Origin: Anastrepha obliqua
Taxonomy: Eukaryota > Arthropoda > Insecta > Diptera > Tephritidae
Reading direction: 5' to 3'
DNA: 64,000 bases
NCBI RefSeq assembly: GCF_027943255.1
Contig: NC_072893.1
Location: forward strand, 113,707,784 to 113,771,783
Shown here: in pieces, positions 21,430 through 31,884 of the stretch
How the letters are laid out: every line of letters begins with the position of its first letter
How positions within the stretch are numbered: the stretch's first letter is position 1
Position numbers and translations under genes: made by a program
Notes under the pieces: generated by a model
What the model was told of the DNA's origin: nothing
Database searches by the model: none
The model's input: only the letters and a program-made list of their open reading frames with translations

Positions 21430-22060
21430 CTAGTATGTAACCCCCGAAAATCGGGTGGGGTTTTTTCCCACGGAAAGTAAACAGCATATGTGACACTTTT
21501 ATATATTAAAAGTTAAGATGATTAGAAAAGTGTATATTTTTATTCATATGTAATATGTAAGAACTTATGCATATAACATTTTTAAATTTTTTTTCAGTTA
21601 AATCAGTAATTTTTCTTTTTAAACTACTTCATTATAAACTACATTCAACGTCAAGTTTTCGTTATTGCCCATTTGAACTCGTATATTTTCCAAGGATCTA
21701 ACCCGGCTTAACGCAACATAAAGTTGGCCGTGAGCAAAGCAATCCTCCTTTAAATGAATCCCCACCCTTGATAATGTTTGCCTCTGGGTCTTATTTATTG
21801 TTATGACGAAGGCTATTGTAATGGGAAATTGGCGGCGCTTCAACGTAAAAGGAAGTGTGGTTTCGCTCGGCTGCAAATTTATACGAGGCAATAGAAATCG
21901 CCTTCCCTGAGCCTCTCCACATAATACTTCCGCGAGCAAACAATTCGGATGCATTTGTTTTATGATAAGTCGTGTGCCATTCACCAACACAATTATAGAA
22001 TTTTTTTTTTGCCATTCGTAAAATTTCTTGGATTTGCAAAAGTAAAATTTTTTTTTTCAC
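21430..22060 (-). mobile_element. Helitron 3' end with helicase remnant
   Basis: On the minus strand the helicase frame is followed by AT-rich DNA, a short GC hairpin (CCCGA TTTT CGGG, plus positions about 21441-21456) and a terminal CTAG at 21430-21433 followed by T. This is the layout expected of a Helitron 3' terminus. The 5' limit is not identified; the span given ends where the helicase similarity fades. The insertion lies just past an R1 LINE fragment. Confidence 0.72.
21619..21990 (-). pseudogene. Helitron Pif1-like helicase, C-terminal fragment
   Basis: This 123-residue frame matches the C-terminal part of the Rep-helicase of Helitrons. Its motifs are NGTRLIIKQMHPNCLLAEVL, RFLLPRINLQPSETTLPFTL, KRRQFPITIAFVITINKTQ and HGQLYVALSRVRS. 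The last two correspond to helicase motifs V and VI. Rep nuclease and the N-terminal helicase motifs are absent, so this is only the 3' part of the gene. The usual GQT of motif V reads RQT here (TQRQTLSRVG), a likely damaging change. Confidence 0.82.
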
Positions 22061-23168
22061 AGATCTTTACGTTTTAAAAAAAATTTAAGAAGAATGGTAA
22101 AAAAATGTTCAAAGTTCATATTCATATATGATTTGATAATGGCTGCATACATAAAAATATAAATGTACACACATAGAATACAATACAAAGAAAAAAAAGA
22201 CACTTAAAAATGTATATCTGTGTCAAAAAGTTCGTTGATTTGATGGGTAATAGTGTTTTTTTAAATGGCGTTGGGCATCGTCTATTACTATAAAATTTGT
22301 CTGAGAATAGCCCAAATACAGTTTACCTTTGAAATAGTATCAAATAAATAACTAATTTGTCTCTCTCTCCTCATTTTTTCAAACTATTTAAAAATTTGAG
22401 TTTTGCAAAAAGGATCAAACGCACACAAAATTTTTAAGTACATACATACGTTCATATATTGTAGTTCAATTGTACCATTTATGAACGAAAACAAAAGAGG
22501 ATGCTTCTACCAATCATATCCAATACGTGACGTTTCAAATATTTATCACTTACTTACCTGCTCTATTCCTCCACTTAAAGTAGGAACTCTTCTACGAACT
22601 CTTCTTGGTCGCCCTCTAGGCATATTTTAAAATTAAATATGGATGTACTTTTTTCTTAAAATAAATTCTATTTTGCGTCTGTCCAAAACTCTTTCTAATT
22701 TGCACTGTTACCGTTGTTTTAAGTGAATTGACAAATTTCAAGTCAATTATCAATTCATTATTGCCATCACAACAAAATTTTGAAAAAAATTCGCAGCACC
22801 CGTTGGGACTATGTTCATGAATACATATTTATTAGTAAAGAGAACAAAACAAAACAATTATTGAGAATCCAAAATTGGATTCCAAATGTATACAATGCTG
22901 TGCTCATTAGAAGGAGAGCTAAACAAAGCAAACGTACTCATATATGTATATGCGTATATTTGTGTGTCATCCCGCTTTGCATAGGCATCGCTGTTATCAA
23001 TATGAAAATTTTGATAACTTTACACGCAAATATTTCATGAACAAATTAACCAATTTTAATTTTTATAATGTTCCGGAAATATGCTCATCAAAACCTTTCT
23101 TTTGATATATATTTCATATCTGTACATATTGTAGTTTAGTCAGAATAAGCGTCATGTTTTAAAATAAT
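22061..23168. other. Non-coding stretch
   Basis: I see no gene or recognisable element. AT-rich sequence with a few TACATA microsatellite pieces. Confidence 0.4.
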
Positions 23169-23172
23169 ACTA

Positions 23173-23830
23173 GATGCTTTCCATTTCAATTCAACCGGGC
23201 TATTCGGGTCATGTTCTTCGATTTCGATGTAACTCAAATATGTTGCTCTCTGGTCAAAATAATGAGACACGTATTTTTTTGTTCGCCCGAAGAAAATTTT
23301 TTTCAAGAGTTATCGGCAATTTTGTTTTTCGGCTCAAACTCGATTTTTTTTAATTACATAAGAAAAAATTTTTTTAAATGCCCATAACTTAGTCAAAAAT
23401 GAACCGATTTTAATAATTCTGGGTTCAAAATGATCGTCATTACTTACAGGAGCGACTTAATGTAGAAAAAATTGCAAAAAAGTAGTTGAAAATTTTTTAT
23501 TTAGCAAAAAAGAAAAAAAAAATGAAATTTTTTCGAAATTCAATATTTCAAAAAGTGTATTTTTTTTTTTATAACTTTTTCCAAATCAAAAGGACATCTC
23601 AAACTTTAATTGAGCTGAATGCCTAGTAGCTAAAATGAGTTGTTTTTGATTAATGAATTTTTGAGTAAAAACCCTGCCGATAATTGCCGATAACTCTTGA
23701 AAAAAATTTTTCTCGGGCGAACAAAAAAATACGTGTCTCATTATTTTGACCAGAGAGCAACATATTTGAGTTACATCGAAATCGAAGAACATGACCCGAA
23801 TAGCCCGGTTGAATTGAAATGGAAAGCATC
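23173..23830. mobile_element. Foldback-type MITE with 149-bp inverted repeats
   Basis: The left arm 23173-23321 and right arm 23682-23830 are near-perfect inverted repeats beginning GATGCTTTCCATTTC. They differ mainly at an A/G swap in the CGAAGAAAA/CGAGAAAAA segment. ACTA lies immediately outside both ends (23169-23172 and 23831-23834), a 4-bp target duplication. The 360-bp middle is AT-rich and has no coding potential. Four-bp duplications occur in Sola and Chapaev elements, but I cannot assign this one. Confidence 0.85.
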
Positions 23831-23834
23831 ACTA

Positions 23835-24520
23835 TAGATACCGCTACTATAGTGAAATAATCGCTTTTTCAATTGAGCTTTTGAAAAAAACATATGAAAA
23901 AATAAAATGAGATCCTGCTAATAATATTTGTTATGTATCTATAACATCTAATTTTGTTAATCATTCAAGGTAAATTAACTCACGAAACTATCAAATTGCT
24001 GCGCTGCAATTTCAATTAACGAACTCCCGCTATATTTTATTTACCAGTAAATAGCTAAAATACCCACCACGCAAGAACAAATACTATACAAATTTCTGAA
24101 GCTATAAATAAACTTTTTTCAGATTGTGGAACTAAAAATTAGCGTAAACAAAGCTATCAATAAAACAGTTTGTGGGCTATTTACTTAACTTGTTATCGCT
24201 TTTACAACGAAATGAGTTATTGTAAAAATTCGAGGTCGCTTTGATAAGTTGTGTGATCAATTATGGCGGTCTAACTTATAAGCGGTGGAAATAAGCATAT
24301 CCTCACATGCCACTTGACTTGTAAGAAATCATTACAAATTAATGAATTTCTTTAAATTATATAAATTATTTATTGGCTTATCATGTGACTACCTCAGTTG
24401 AACGCAATTATGCGTGAATTTGAGCTGCGTTTCTTTGATGTTACGCTAGGCTTCGCCTCTAACGCAGTGTGACTTTTGGCTTCTCACTCACAGACTTTCA
24501 CTTGAGTTACTAATAAAAAT
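23835..24520. other. Non-coding stretch
   Basis: I see no gene or recognisable element. Confidence 0.4.
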
Positions 24521-24524
24521 TAAC

Positions 24525-25275
24525 AAAATTGCCAACGGTAAGCGCCTGTTTGTAAACGAGAGCAAAACCAAATATTTGCTGAAGTCGAGAGGGCCTACAT
24601 AGGGTCGAGTGGGCCTAGGTGCAATATTTTCATGTAGGAGTTTATACTTTTGAAGCAGTACAAAATTTTAAGTATTTTGGAGTTATGTTCGCAAGTAGCG
24701 ATGATTCAAATTCTGTAGTCAGGGATAACATTCGGGCTGCCAATAAAACGTATTATACCCATCTTACCTTGTTCAAGTCGCGGCTCTTGTCTAAAATGTG
24801 AATTATTTACAAGACCCTTATCCGACCAATCGTAACGTATGGACGTGAGGTATGGATTCTTAAAGTGACTGACTGCGCCTTGATTGCTAGCATGGAAAGA
24901 AAGATTTTAAGAAAAATTTTTGCTCCAATAAGAATGGATGTTGGTACCTATAGAATCCGGTAGAAATTCAAACTAAACGATCTCACTCAGAACGGGTCTT
25001 GTTACCCGACTGTGCCGTAAAGAAAGCCATGACAGGAAAGCTAATTGGCGTAAAGGTCAAAAGCAGATCGAGGAACCGATAGATATACGCAGTGGAAAAC
25101 GATTTCAAGGATTTGGGAATATATGTATGTATAACTACAAAGCAAAAGTTCAAGATCGACCGCTTTAGAGGAGCATTGTGAATGAAGCTTTGACATACCC
25201 CGCGTTGCAATGCTGTGAAGAAAAGAAAGAATAAAGTATTGCAATCGGTTAAAGTGAGACCTGCTAGCCCTATGA
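24525..25275 (+). pseudogene. Non-LTR retrotransposon RT C-terminal fragment
   Basis: Reading across frames: KRLFVNESKTKYLLKSR (about 24540-24590), YTFEAVQNFKYFGVMF and SRLLSKM (24619-24798), then YKTLIRPIVTYGREVW, MERKILRKIF, GTYRIR, a KRFQGFGN/VENDFKDLGIY block and a terminal VRPASPMIK before a stop at 25282. It is the same clade as 7346-7900. Several stops and shifts show it is dead. Confidence 0.68.
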
Positions 25276-25476
25276 TCAAGTGAAATCACAGTAGTGTAGA
25301 TTAGAACTTTAGCACTGCAGCATACCGTAGTGAAGGGGCTTCAGGTGCTTGTATTTCGTACCTCAATCGCGTAAATTGAGCTCGAACTCTGATCAGTATG
25401 GCTTAAGTGAAATGCTGAGTCCCATCACAGAACATAATCCCAAATCAACCTTGTAAGAGAACTAATCTATAGGCAC

Positions 25477-25635
25477 TTACATAATCGGTCGCCAATAATT
25501 TCCTCGTTTCTTTTTAATTTTTCTGCAGTGTGCACACCCACTACCAACCCACAAAACATATACCATGATTTTCTTTGGATTAAGATCCGGGTTGACTCTC
25601 AGCATTGACGTATCTTCTGGACCCACCCACTCCTT
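25477..25635 (-). pseudogene. Mariner remnant, left piece (split by LINE)
   Basis: The minus strand reads RVNPDLNPKKIMV, as in the mariner at 57789-58839 (RVNPDLHSKKIMI). The piece ends at the LINE insertion. The duplicated target CCCACTCCTT occupies 25626-25635. The C-terminal catalytic half and left terminus of the element are missing below about 25500. Confidence 0.7.
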
Positions 25636-26121
25636 GCATGTATTTGTGGCGAATGGGAAAAGGGAGAGTACCAAACAGCATATATGGAGATACTGAGTAT
25701 GATAATGCGGAGCATACCTTCTTTATACGCGAGAGGTGGAACATAGAGAGAACAGGTCTGCAACGAGCTATTGGTATATTTATGGTACACCTGAAGAAAT
25801 AACGAGAAAATGATCATAGACGAAGAAAAATGGAATACCGTCACAAATTTCGTGGAGGATATTATCCGAAAAAAAGCGTGAAATGGAAAGTTATGCTGAA
25901 GAGCATTGAGCATAGGTTTCTCAAAACAGGCGACCCTGGACACATGGTGAGTAAGTAAGTGTCCTTCTTAGGACGCCGTTTTCGCACTCTACCTCGAATC
26001 AATGCGGAAGCAGTTCCGGGGTGGAGGGAAAAATCCAAATCCACACACGTAGTAGCGACGTTTGCTATATGGTCCGAAGGAATTTTTAACCCAACCTCAC
26101 CGCCAAAAAAACAAAAATAGT
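25636..26121 (+). mobile_element. 5'-truncated R1-type LINE insertion with target duplication
   Basis: It has inserted into a mariner and is flanked by identical 10-bp CCCACTCCTT (25626-25635 and 26122-26131). Its reading contains the zinc-tail motif GDTEYDNAEHTFFIRERW. Its 3' end TTTTTAACCCAACCTCACC followed by A-rich DNA resembles the 3' UTR of the copies at 6490-6672 and 14960-15110. It is 486 bp long, so strongly 5' truncated and non-autonomous. Confidence 0.85.
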
Positions 26122-26791
26122 CCCACTCCTTTCTTTGCTTCATATTGATGTATAGGCATCATTTCTTATCTCCCGTGACAATTTATAACCGCGTGTTGTT
26201 CGATTGTGAGCGAACTGCTGAAAAGCAACTTGAAGGTGACTTTCTTTGTTTTTTTCGTTGAGATCGTGAGGCATCCAGGTTCCCAATTTTTGGCTTAATC
26301 GCATTAAATGAAGGTAATTGAGATCTGTTTTATAATTGCAGCTCATTTTTGCCTCCAATTCACGACTGGTTAGGCGACCGTTCCACTTCAAAAGTGCTTT
26401 GAGACGTTCTTCATCGAATTCAGAAGGCCTTCCGCCGTTCCGCTGCGAGACGTGTTATTGACGTCAAAGTCGCCATTTTTGAACTTCGCAAACCATTTCC
26501 GTGCCGTAGACCCGCCTATGATACCTTCTCCATACATGTCACAAATGTCCCGGGCTGCTTCGGCCACTTTGACGACTTGTCGAAAATGTTGATTTTTGCC
26601 TCCTGGGTATTCCATTTCTAAGCCTCAAAACTAATAAGAAATTAAGTAACTCAAAAATACAATTAATGTATCATAGATTTGTAGACCAGAAACAGTTCTA
26701 TCGAATAAATACTTACCCTTTGCCAAACAGCAAACAAATCGTTGTAAAATGAAAGAAAATATAAAAACGCTATGAACTTATTCCCCAACTG
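26122..26791 (-). pseudogene. Mariner remnant, right piece with N-terminal transposase
   Basis: The minus strand starts at the right terminus (AGTTGGGGAATAAGTTCATA at 26790 inward). It reads from M at 26615: MEYPGGKNQHFRQV, AARDICDMYGEGI, ARKWFAKFKNGDFDV, a frame shift, then LTSRELEAKMSCN and MPHDLNEKNK. This is a mariner helix-turn-helix N-terminus. It joins the piece at 25477-25635 across the LINE. A related, SINE-interrupted copy lies at 57789-58839. Confidence 0.78.
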
Positions 26792-26969
26792 TAGTGTGTG
26801 GAGGCTCTTATAGTGATTGCTTCTGTGTTTTGTTTATTCTCATGGAGAAAGAAAAATGTACAGGCATTTTCATGGATAGACACTTCAATTGACATGCTGT
26901 TGGTGATATTAGGATTTTTTGTATTTTATACATTCTGAATATTTGCCAAATTGAACCGTAAATACGATT

Positions 26970-27035
26970 TTTATCTGCCTTTCGGAGTCGGCTTTAATTT
27001 GTAGGTTGCTCTATTTGACCAACAAACCATTCCTG
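26970..27035 (+). repeat. SINE-like repeat fragment
   Basis: CTGCCTTTCGGAGTCGGCTT and the following TGTAGGTTGCTCTATTTG match the middle of the SINE body at 31755-31800. It is short and truncated at both ends. Confidence 0.55.
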
Positions 27036-27304
27036 CCACGATAAGCAATAATTTATTCATGGGAGTGTCTATTTGGCAGAAAAACAAATCAGTTTTTGCC
27101 AGTCAGTTTTTCTTATGATTAGCAGCAAACCAACAGCTCATCTTACGATAAATTTTATCAGAATTTTACTGACGGCTGTTTGCTAACCAGCCATTGAGAT
27201 ATCGCTTGTTTAGACACCTAGTGATTAAGTTCTCGTGCAACGATTAATTAGACATTGTGAAAATGGTAGCCTAACTTTTATCGCTGACCTCCATTTTGCA
27301 CAAA

Positions 27305-28032
27305 CAGTGAAGGACTTAAGTCTACGTACAGCAGATTATTTTCTTATTTCTCAGAAAGTATACAAGGCCATAGACCGGCCATAATAAATATATTCCAAAT
27401 CTATTGAGCTTCGGTTCGTCAGTAAATAAAACTTAAAACTAGAAGTCCATTCTCTTGCCAATAAATGTCCGTGCAAACTCAAGCCGCAGGTGACGGTTTT
27501 TTCTGAAACCAGGGGCTTTTTACGTGGTATCCTGGTGAAATATTCGCTATTATTAAGATATCTCTTTTTTCGGATATCTTGGCGACCAATTTCGGAGCAC
27601 TAATTCTCGGATTTTGGTCGATTTTCCTTAAAATGGAGCTTACCATTCATCTGGACATCTTCTTTGGGCGCCCGGTTCGCTATTTATTTTCATAGGAATT
27701 CATACGAATTATCATATGTATGAACATATGTAATAGCAACGACGATTTATCAACTGAAATTCTCGAATAACGGTACATTATAGCTACTTTTTCGATGTTT
27801 GCTTTGCTTGAATGAACCAAAGCAGATGACTCTGTGCAGATTTTTGTCATACCACTTTCTTATTCTGTTAATTTTTTTGTTATAAAGCAAGTGAAATTAT
27901 TTAATTTTCATAAATTTATGAATAAATATGAAATCTGAAAAAAACTACATCAGCATTTTTTTTTTCAATTATTGTATACCTTCTGGGAAATAAGAAAATA
28001 TTCTACTGTATGTAGACTTAAGTCCTTCACTG
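27305..28032 (-). mobile_element. Tc1-like transposon, internally deleted
   Basis: Long inverted ends begin CAGTGAAGGACTTAAGTCTA and extend about 60 bp with a few mismatches (27305-27368 against 27970-28032). TA follows the right end; the left flank is altered. Between them the minus strand keeps a piece of Tc1-type transposase (RPKSEN, CSEIGRQDIRKR near 27600, FARTFIGKRMDF and FTDEPKLNRF near 27420-27480). The N-terminus and the rest of the catalytic core are gone. Confidence 0.75.
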
Positions 28033-28209
28033 TATGCATATATGTATGTACAGATAGGAATTGACTTATACTATAATCGCGTATGACTGTCAAAAGGGAA
28101 GACAAGTTTTGACGTCACACATTTCGTTTTGCACCAGTGTAGCTGCATTATGATTTATACAAATCTCTGCTTGGAAAACACTACAGGAATTTTGATGTCT
28201 GTATAGGTA

Positions 28210-29616
28210 TGTTTTTTTTTTACGAGAAGGAAATATCGAAAGACTAACTCCGTCAGTGTGGGACTTTAACACGAATTAAACCTCCTAGCGTCAAGGTACC
28301 GATCCCCCTGAAACACCGGTACAATCGTTAAGTATTTGTCGGGAGGCGGTTTGAGCACTAAACTCAACCTCCGTTATTGTCCTGATGCAATACGTCGAAA
28401 GTGGCATCCGTTTGTTACCACCCACTGTTTAGGTCATTTGATGAGAGAGCCACCCCGTCATAACAGTACTCCCCCACCCACCATATTTCTGTCCATACCA
28501 TAGAAAGTTAAGCTTCTATGTCCGGTATCGTCACTTTGCCTGCATCCAAATAAATCAATCGAGAAAATGGTCCTACGGCACAACCGTAACTTACTACATC
28601 GCAGGAAAAGCGTAGACTATTAGACTACAGTACTTCAGGTATTTAGTGCTATTCTTTCGCTTTTTCGTCTTCTCTCCATTTGTTTCAAATCATTGAGTAC
28701 AAACGCTGATAGTTTTTTTAAAATCCTAAATCTTTAGATTGTAGCATGTAAGGAACAACGCCAGAAACTGCGTCATATAAGAGTCGACATTAATATGTTT
28801 TCTATGGTCCCATGCCTGCACATTTCTAATGAGTCGACGAGTCCATTTCCCATTGGTTGTTATATCCCAACGTCTTTGCCATTTAGAGAGACTCTCGTAT
28901 CTTATTTCTTTGCGCTCCTCAGCTATTTAACGACCTGCCAAGGTTTCGGCTTTTGTCATATATCCTCTTACTTTCCAGAGCCAGTATATCTGGGGGCATT
29001 GTACCAGAAATTACCACGATAGCTTCATGGGATACAGTCGAGTCAGAGATTTTGTAATCTTGCTGTATGCTTCGTATTTTAACGCTTGCCCCCACGAAGA
29101 TGGGCATACATCACAATGGACTGGGTAACTTTTGCCAATAGTAGCCTTCTGTTCTGACTTGGCCCGCCTATGTTAGCTATTATTCGAGATAGCGCCGTGT
29201 TTACCCGTGCTGCTTTCTCACAAGCTTTTTCAATGTGCGCTTTGAAGTTTGAGTGTGCATCAATCATGACTCCCAAGTATTTCAAATACGGTTGGCTGTT
29301 GATGTTATGCCCGTCTATGCTTAGTGTGATATTTTCAATTTTTTTTGCTTGTGATCAAAACTGCTTCGGTTTTTTGGCCAACAAGCTTTAGGTTTGACGA
29401 TGTAAGCCAGTTTTTCAGTTGTATGTATGTATGAACTTCTACTAAGGAGAGTTGCTGGCAGCAGATGCCAAATCCTACACTACTAATTATTTTGGATCCA
29501 TCTGCGATTAGAGAAATTTCCTCATACAATGGAGTTATATTAGTTTTCAAAAGACTTCTGTCGATTCTCAAGATCTGCTGATCAAAACTGCTTGGTCCAA
29601 CTCTCGATCTGTTCAA
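28210..29616 (-). pseudogene. R1-type LINE remnant (antisense)
   Basis: On the minus strand: a reverse-transcriptase C-terminus with IQLKNWLTSSNLKLVGQKTE and AVLITS (about 29340-29430), MKYLGVMIDAHSNFKAHIEK (29285 down), TVSHEAIVVISGTMPPDILA, and WQRRWDITTNGKWTRRLI near 28880. It is followed by a 3' UTR and a poly-A (T run on the plus strand at 28210-28219). A TATG microsatellite lies at 29420-29434 within it. The YADD region and 5' half are missing. Confidence 0.75.
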
Positions 29617-30376
29617 TATATGTACATAGATTTGGCCAACTGGCTAAGCGGCCTTAGCCCTCGGATTATGAGATCTCAGCTGCGCATACATAACTACGTA
29701 TTTATGTGCATATGTATGTATGCATGTACATATGTATGCACGCGTGCAACATGTTTCCCTACAATGAAGGGACTGCATCGCATTGAAAGCAATGCAACGA
29801 ATTTAGTTCAATTAAGGCCAATGCACCGACCGCCAATTTATTTACTTATTTATTTTTTTCATTTTCTTTTCAAGCCGGCTTCACATCTTTCTTTTGCTAT
29901 TTATTTTGTACAAAAAACTCAATTATTGGCACGTACAACCATAAATTTACATACTACATAAAAATATGTGCATACATACATACAAACATGTGTGCGCATA
30001 CTTAAAGTGAGCAAATTTTTGCACTTGCAATTTTGCAATATTTGCGTTGTTTATTTTTGTTTTGTTGCTGCATCATAGCACAGCCAGTCGTCGTTACAAA
30101 ACTCACGTAGGCCATCACAGACTGCGTATGACTCTATCCATGGAGGAGTAAGTCGCTTATAACAAAAACAACAATGCTAAAAAACGCGACCAAAGCATAG
30201 ATGTGCCGCTACAAATTTAACCCCCGGTATGAGTAACAAAAAAAAAATTTTTTTTTGTAAATGCGCATAAGAAGAAATGCATGGATTTGTACATATGCAT
30301 GACATACAACACACCCTGCAGGGAAAGTGAAAGAGACCTAGTGAAACATGCATATTTTTTAGCTCAGCTTAAATAA
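29617..30376. other. Non-coding stretch with microsatellites
   Basis: I see no gene. TATGTATGTATGCATG-type microsatellite at 29710-29740 and TACATA repeats at 29970-29990. Confidence 0.45.
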
Positions 30377-31230
30377 AGGGTGGGCCATATAGCGTTTGCT
30401 TTTTGAACCACCTATTTTTTTGAGAATGGTAACACAAATGACATGTCAAATGTGTTCATAATTTACTTAAAGGTTTGACATTTACGAAATGGGATGCTAT
30501 ACGCTTGAACAAAATTGGGAAATATTGAAAACCTATTTCCAATGTGGTGAGTCTTCTACTTAAACTGTGAGAAATTTGAAAAAAAATTTCAAAAAAAAGA
30601 TTTGCCAACAAGACAGTTTGTTGATCAATTTGTTAATCGCATTCATGAAAGTGGATCGTTAATGTATAAAACAACACGTGAACGTGCTCCTACAGTGCGT
30701 ACACCCGAAAACATTGCTGCTGTAGCCGAAAATCTGCGTGAACATCCAACAACCTCAACATCGTTCTCAAGAATTGAACATTTCACGCACTTCTTTGAGG
30801 AGAATTTTGCATAAAGACCTCGGTTGAAGGCTTACAAAGTTCAATTGGTGCAAGAACGGAAGCCTAATGACCATCCAATGCGTTTTCGGTTCGCTCAATG
30901 GGCAGAAAATCGTTTGGCCGAAGATGAGCATTTTTACCGAAAAATCATCTTTTCTGATGAAGCTCATTTTCACATCGGTGGCTACGTCAATAAGCAAAAT
31001 GGTCGGATTTGGGGCTCAGAAAATCCACACGTTACTGTAGAGAAGCAAATGCATCCACAACGAGTCTCTGTTTGGTGCGGTTTTTGGTCTGGCGGCCATT
31101 TGTTTTTCGAAAATGAGCGAGGAGCCGCGGTTACAGTAAAGCCAGTCACGGCAGTCATTTGAACGATATTACTTTTTATTCATAAATGACAATATTCAAT
31201 CTTCAAAATAAAAAAAAAAGTTTGAAAAAA
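30377..31230 (+). mobile_element. D,D41D-like element, truncated
   Basis: The left end AGGGTGGGCCATATAGCG is the terminus of a mariner-superfamily element. The reading from ATG 30489 (MGCYTLEQNWEIL) contains stops and a frameshift but keeps TPENIAAVAENLREHP and then AYKVQLVQERKPNDHPMRFR, FSDEAHFHIGGYVNKQNGRI and HPQRVSVWCGFWSGG (30824-31162). This matches the first catalytic half of the D,D41D protein at 4764-5846. The second and third catalytic positions and the right terminus are absent, so it is an internal deletion derivative. Confidence 0.78.
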
Positions 31231-31548
31231 TATTGATTCGTTTTTTTTATAGCCGAAAGGCGAAACACTTCGTTATTCAATTTCTCAGCATCTTTGCAAA
31301 AAAGTACTCGTAAATAAATCGCTGTAATATCCCTTAATAAGTCAGCTCATTCCTAAAAATTCGCTGAGAGCAGATTACCGGTTCGATGTTGACCATAACT
31401 TTGAGAGAGGGATAATGGCTCGCAGACCTCTTCTCTTTCTACGATCGATCTTTAGAACCTCTCCTTATAAAATTTAGCCGTTGCATCATATTCATGAAAA
31501 ATAAAAGGAATGCGAAACAGTAAGTTATGGTAATCAATCAATATTATG

Positions 31549-31872
31549 GCGGCCGCCGTAGCCGAATGCCGAATGGGTTGGTGCGTGACTACCATTCGGA
31601 ATTCACAGAGAGAAGGTAGGTTCGAATCTCGGTGAAACACCAAAATTAAAAAAAAAAAACATTTTTCTAATAGGGGTCGCCCCTCGGCAGGCAACGGCAA
31701 ACCTCCGAGTGTATTTCTGCCATGAAAAAGCTCCTCATAAAAATATATGCCGTTTGGAGTCGGCTTGAAACTGTAGGCCCCTCCATTTGTGGAACAACAT
31801 CAAAATGCACACCACAAATAGGAGGAGGAGCTCGGCCAAACACCCAAAAAAGCTTTACGCGCCAATTATATA
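31549..31872 (+). repeat. tRNA-derived SINE-like repeat, near full length
   Basis: The head GCGGCCGCCGTAGCCGAATG is A-box-like, with a small GCCGAAT duplication. GTAGGTTCGAATCTCGGTG is B-box-like. The body runs through GGGGTCGCCCCTCGGCAGGC, TGTATTTCTGCCATGAAAAA, GGAGTCGGCTTGAAACTGTA and GGAGGAGGAGCTCGGCC to CGCGCCAATTATATAAATA. It has A/B boxes in tRNA order but no closing acceptor stem, as in SINEs. This is the best reference copy in the window. Confidence 0.88.
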
Positions 31873-31884
31873 AATAGTATATAA

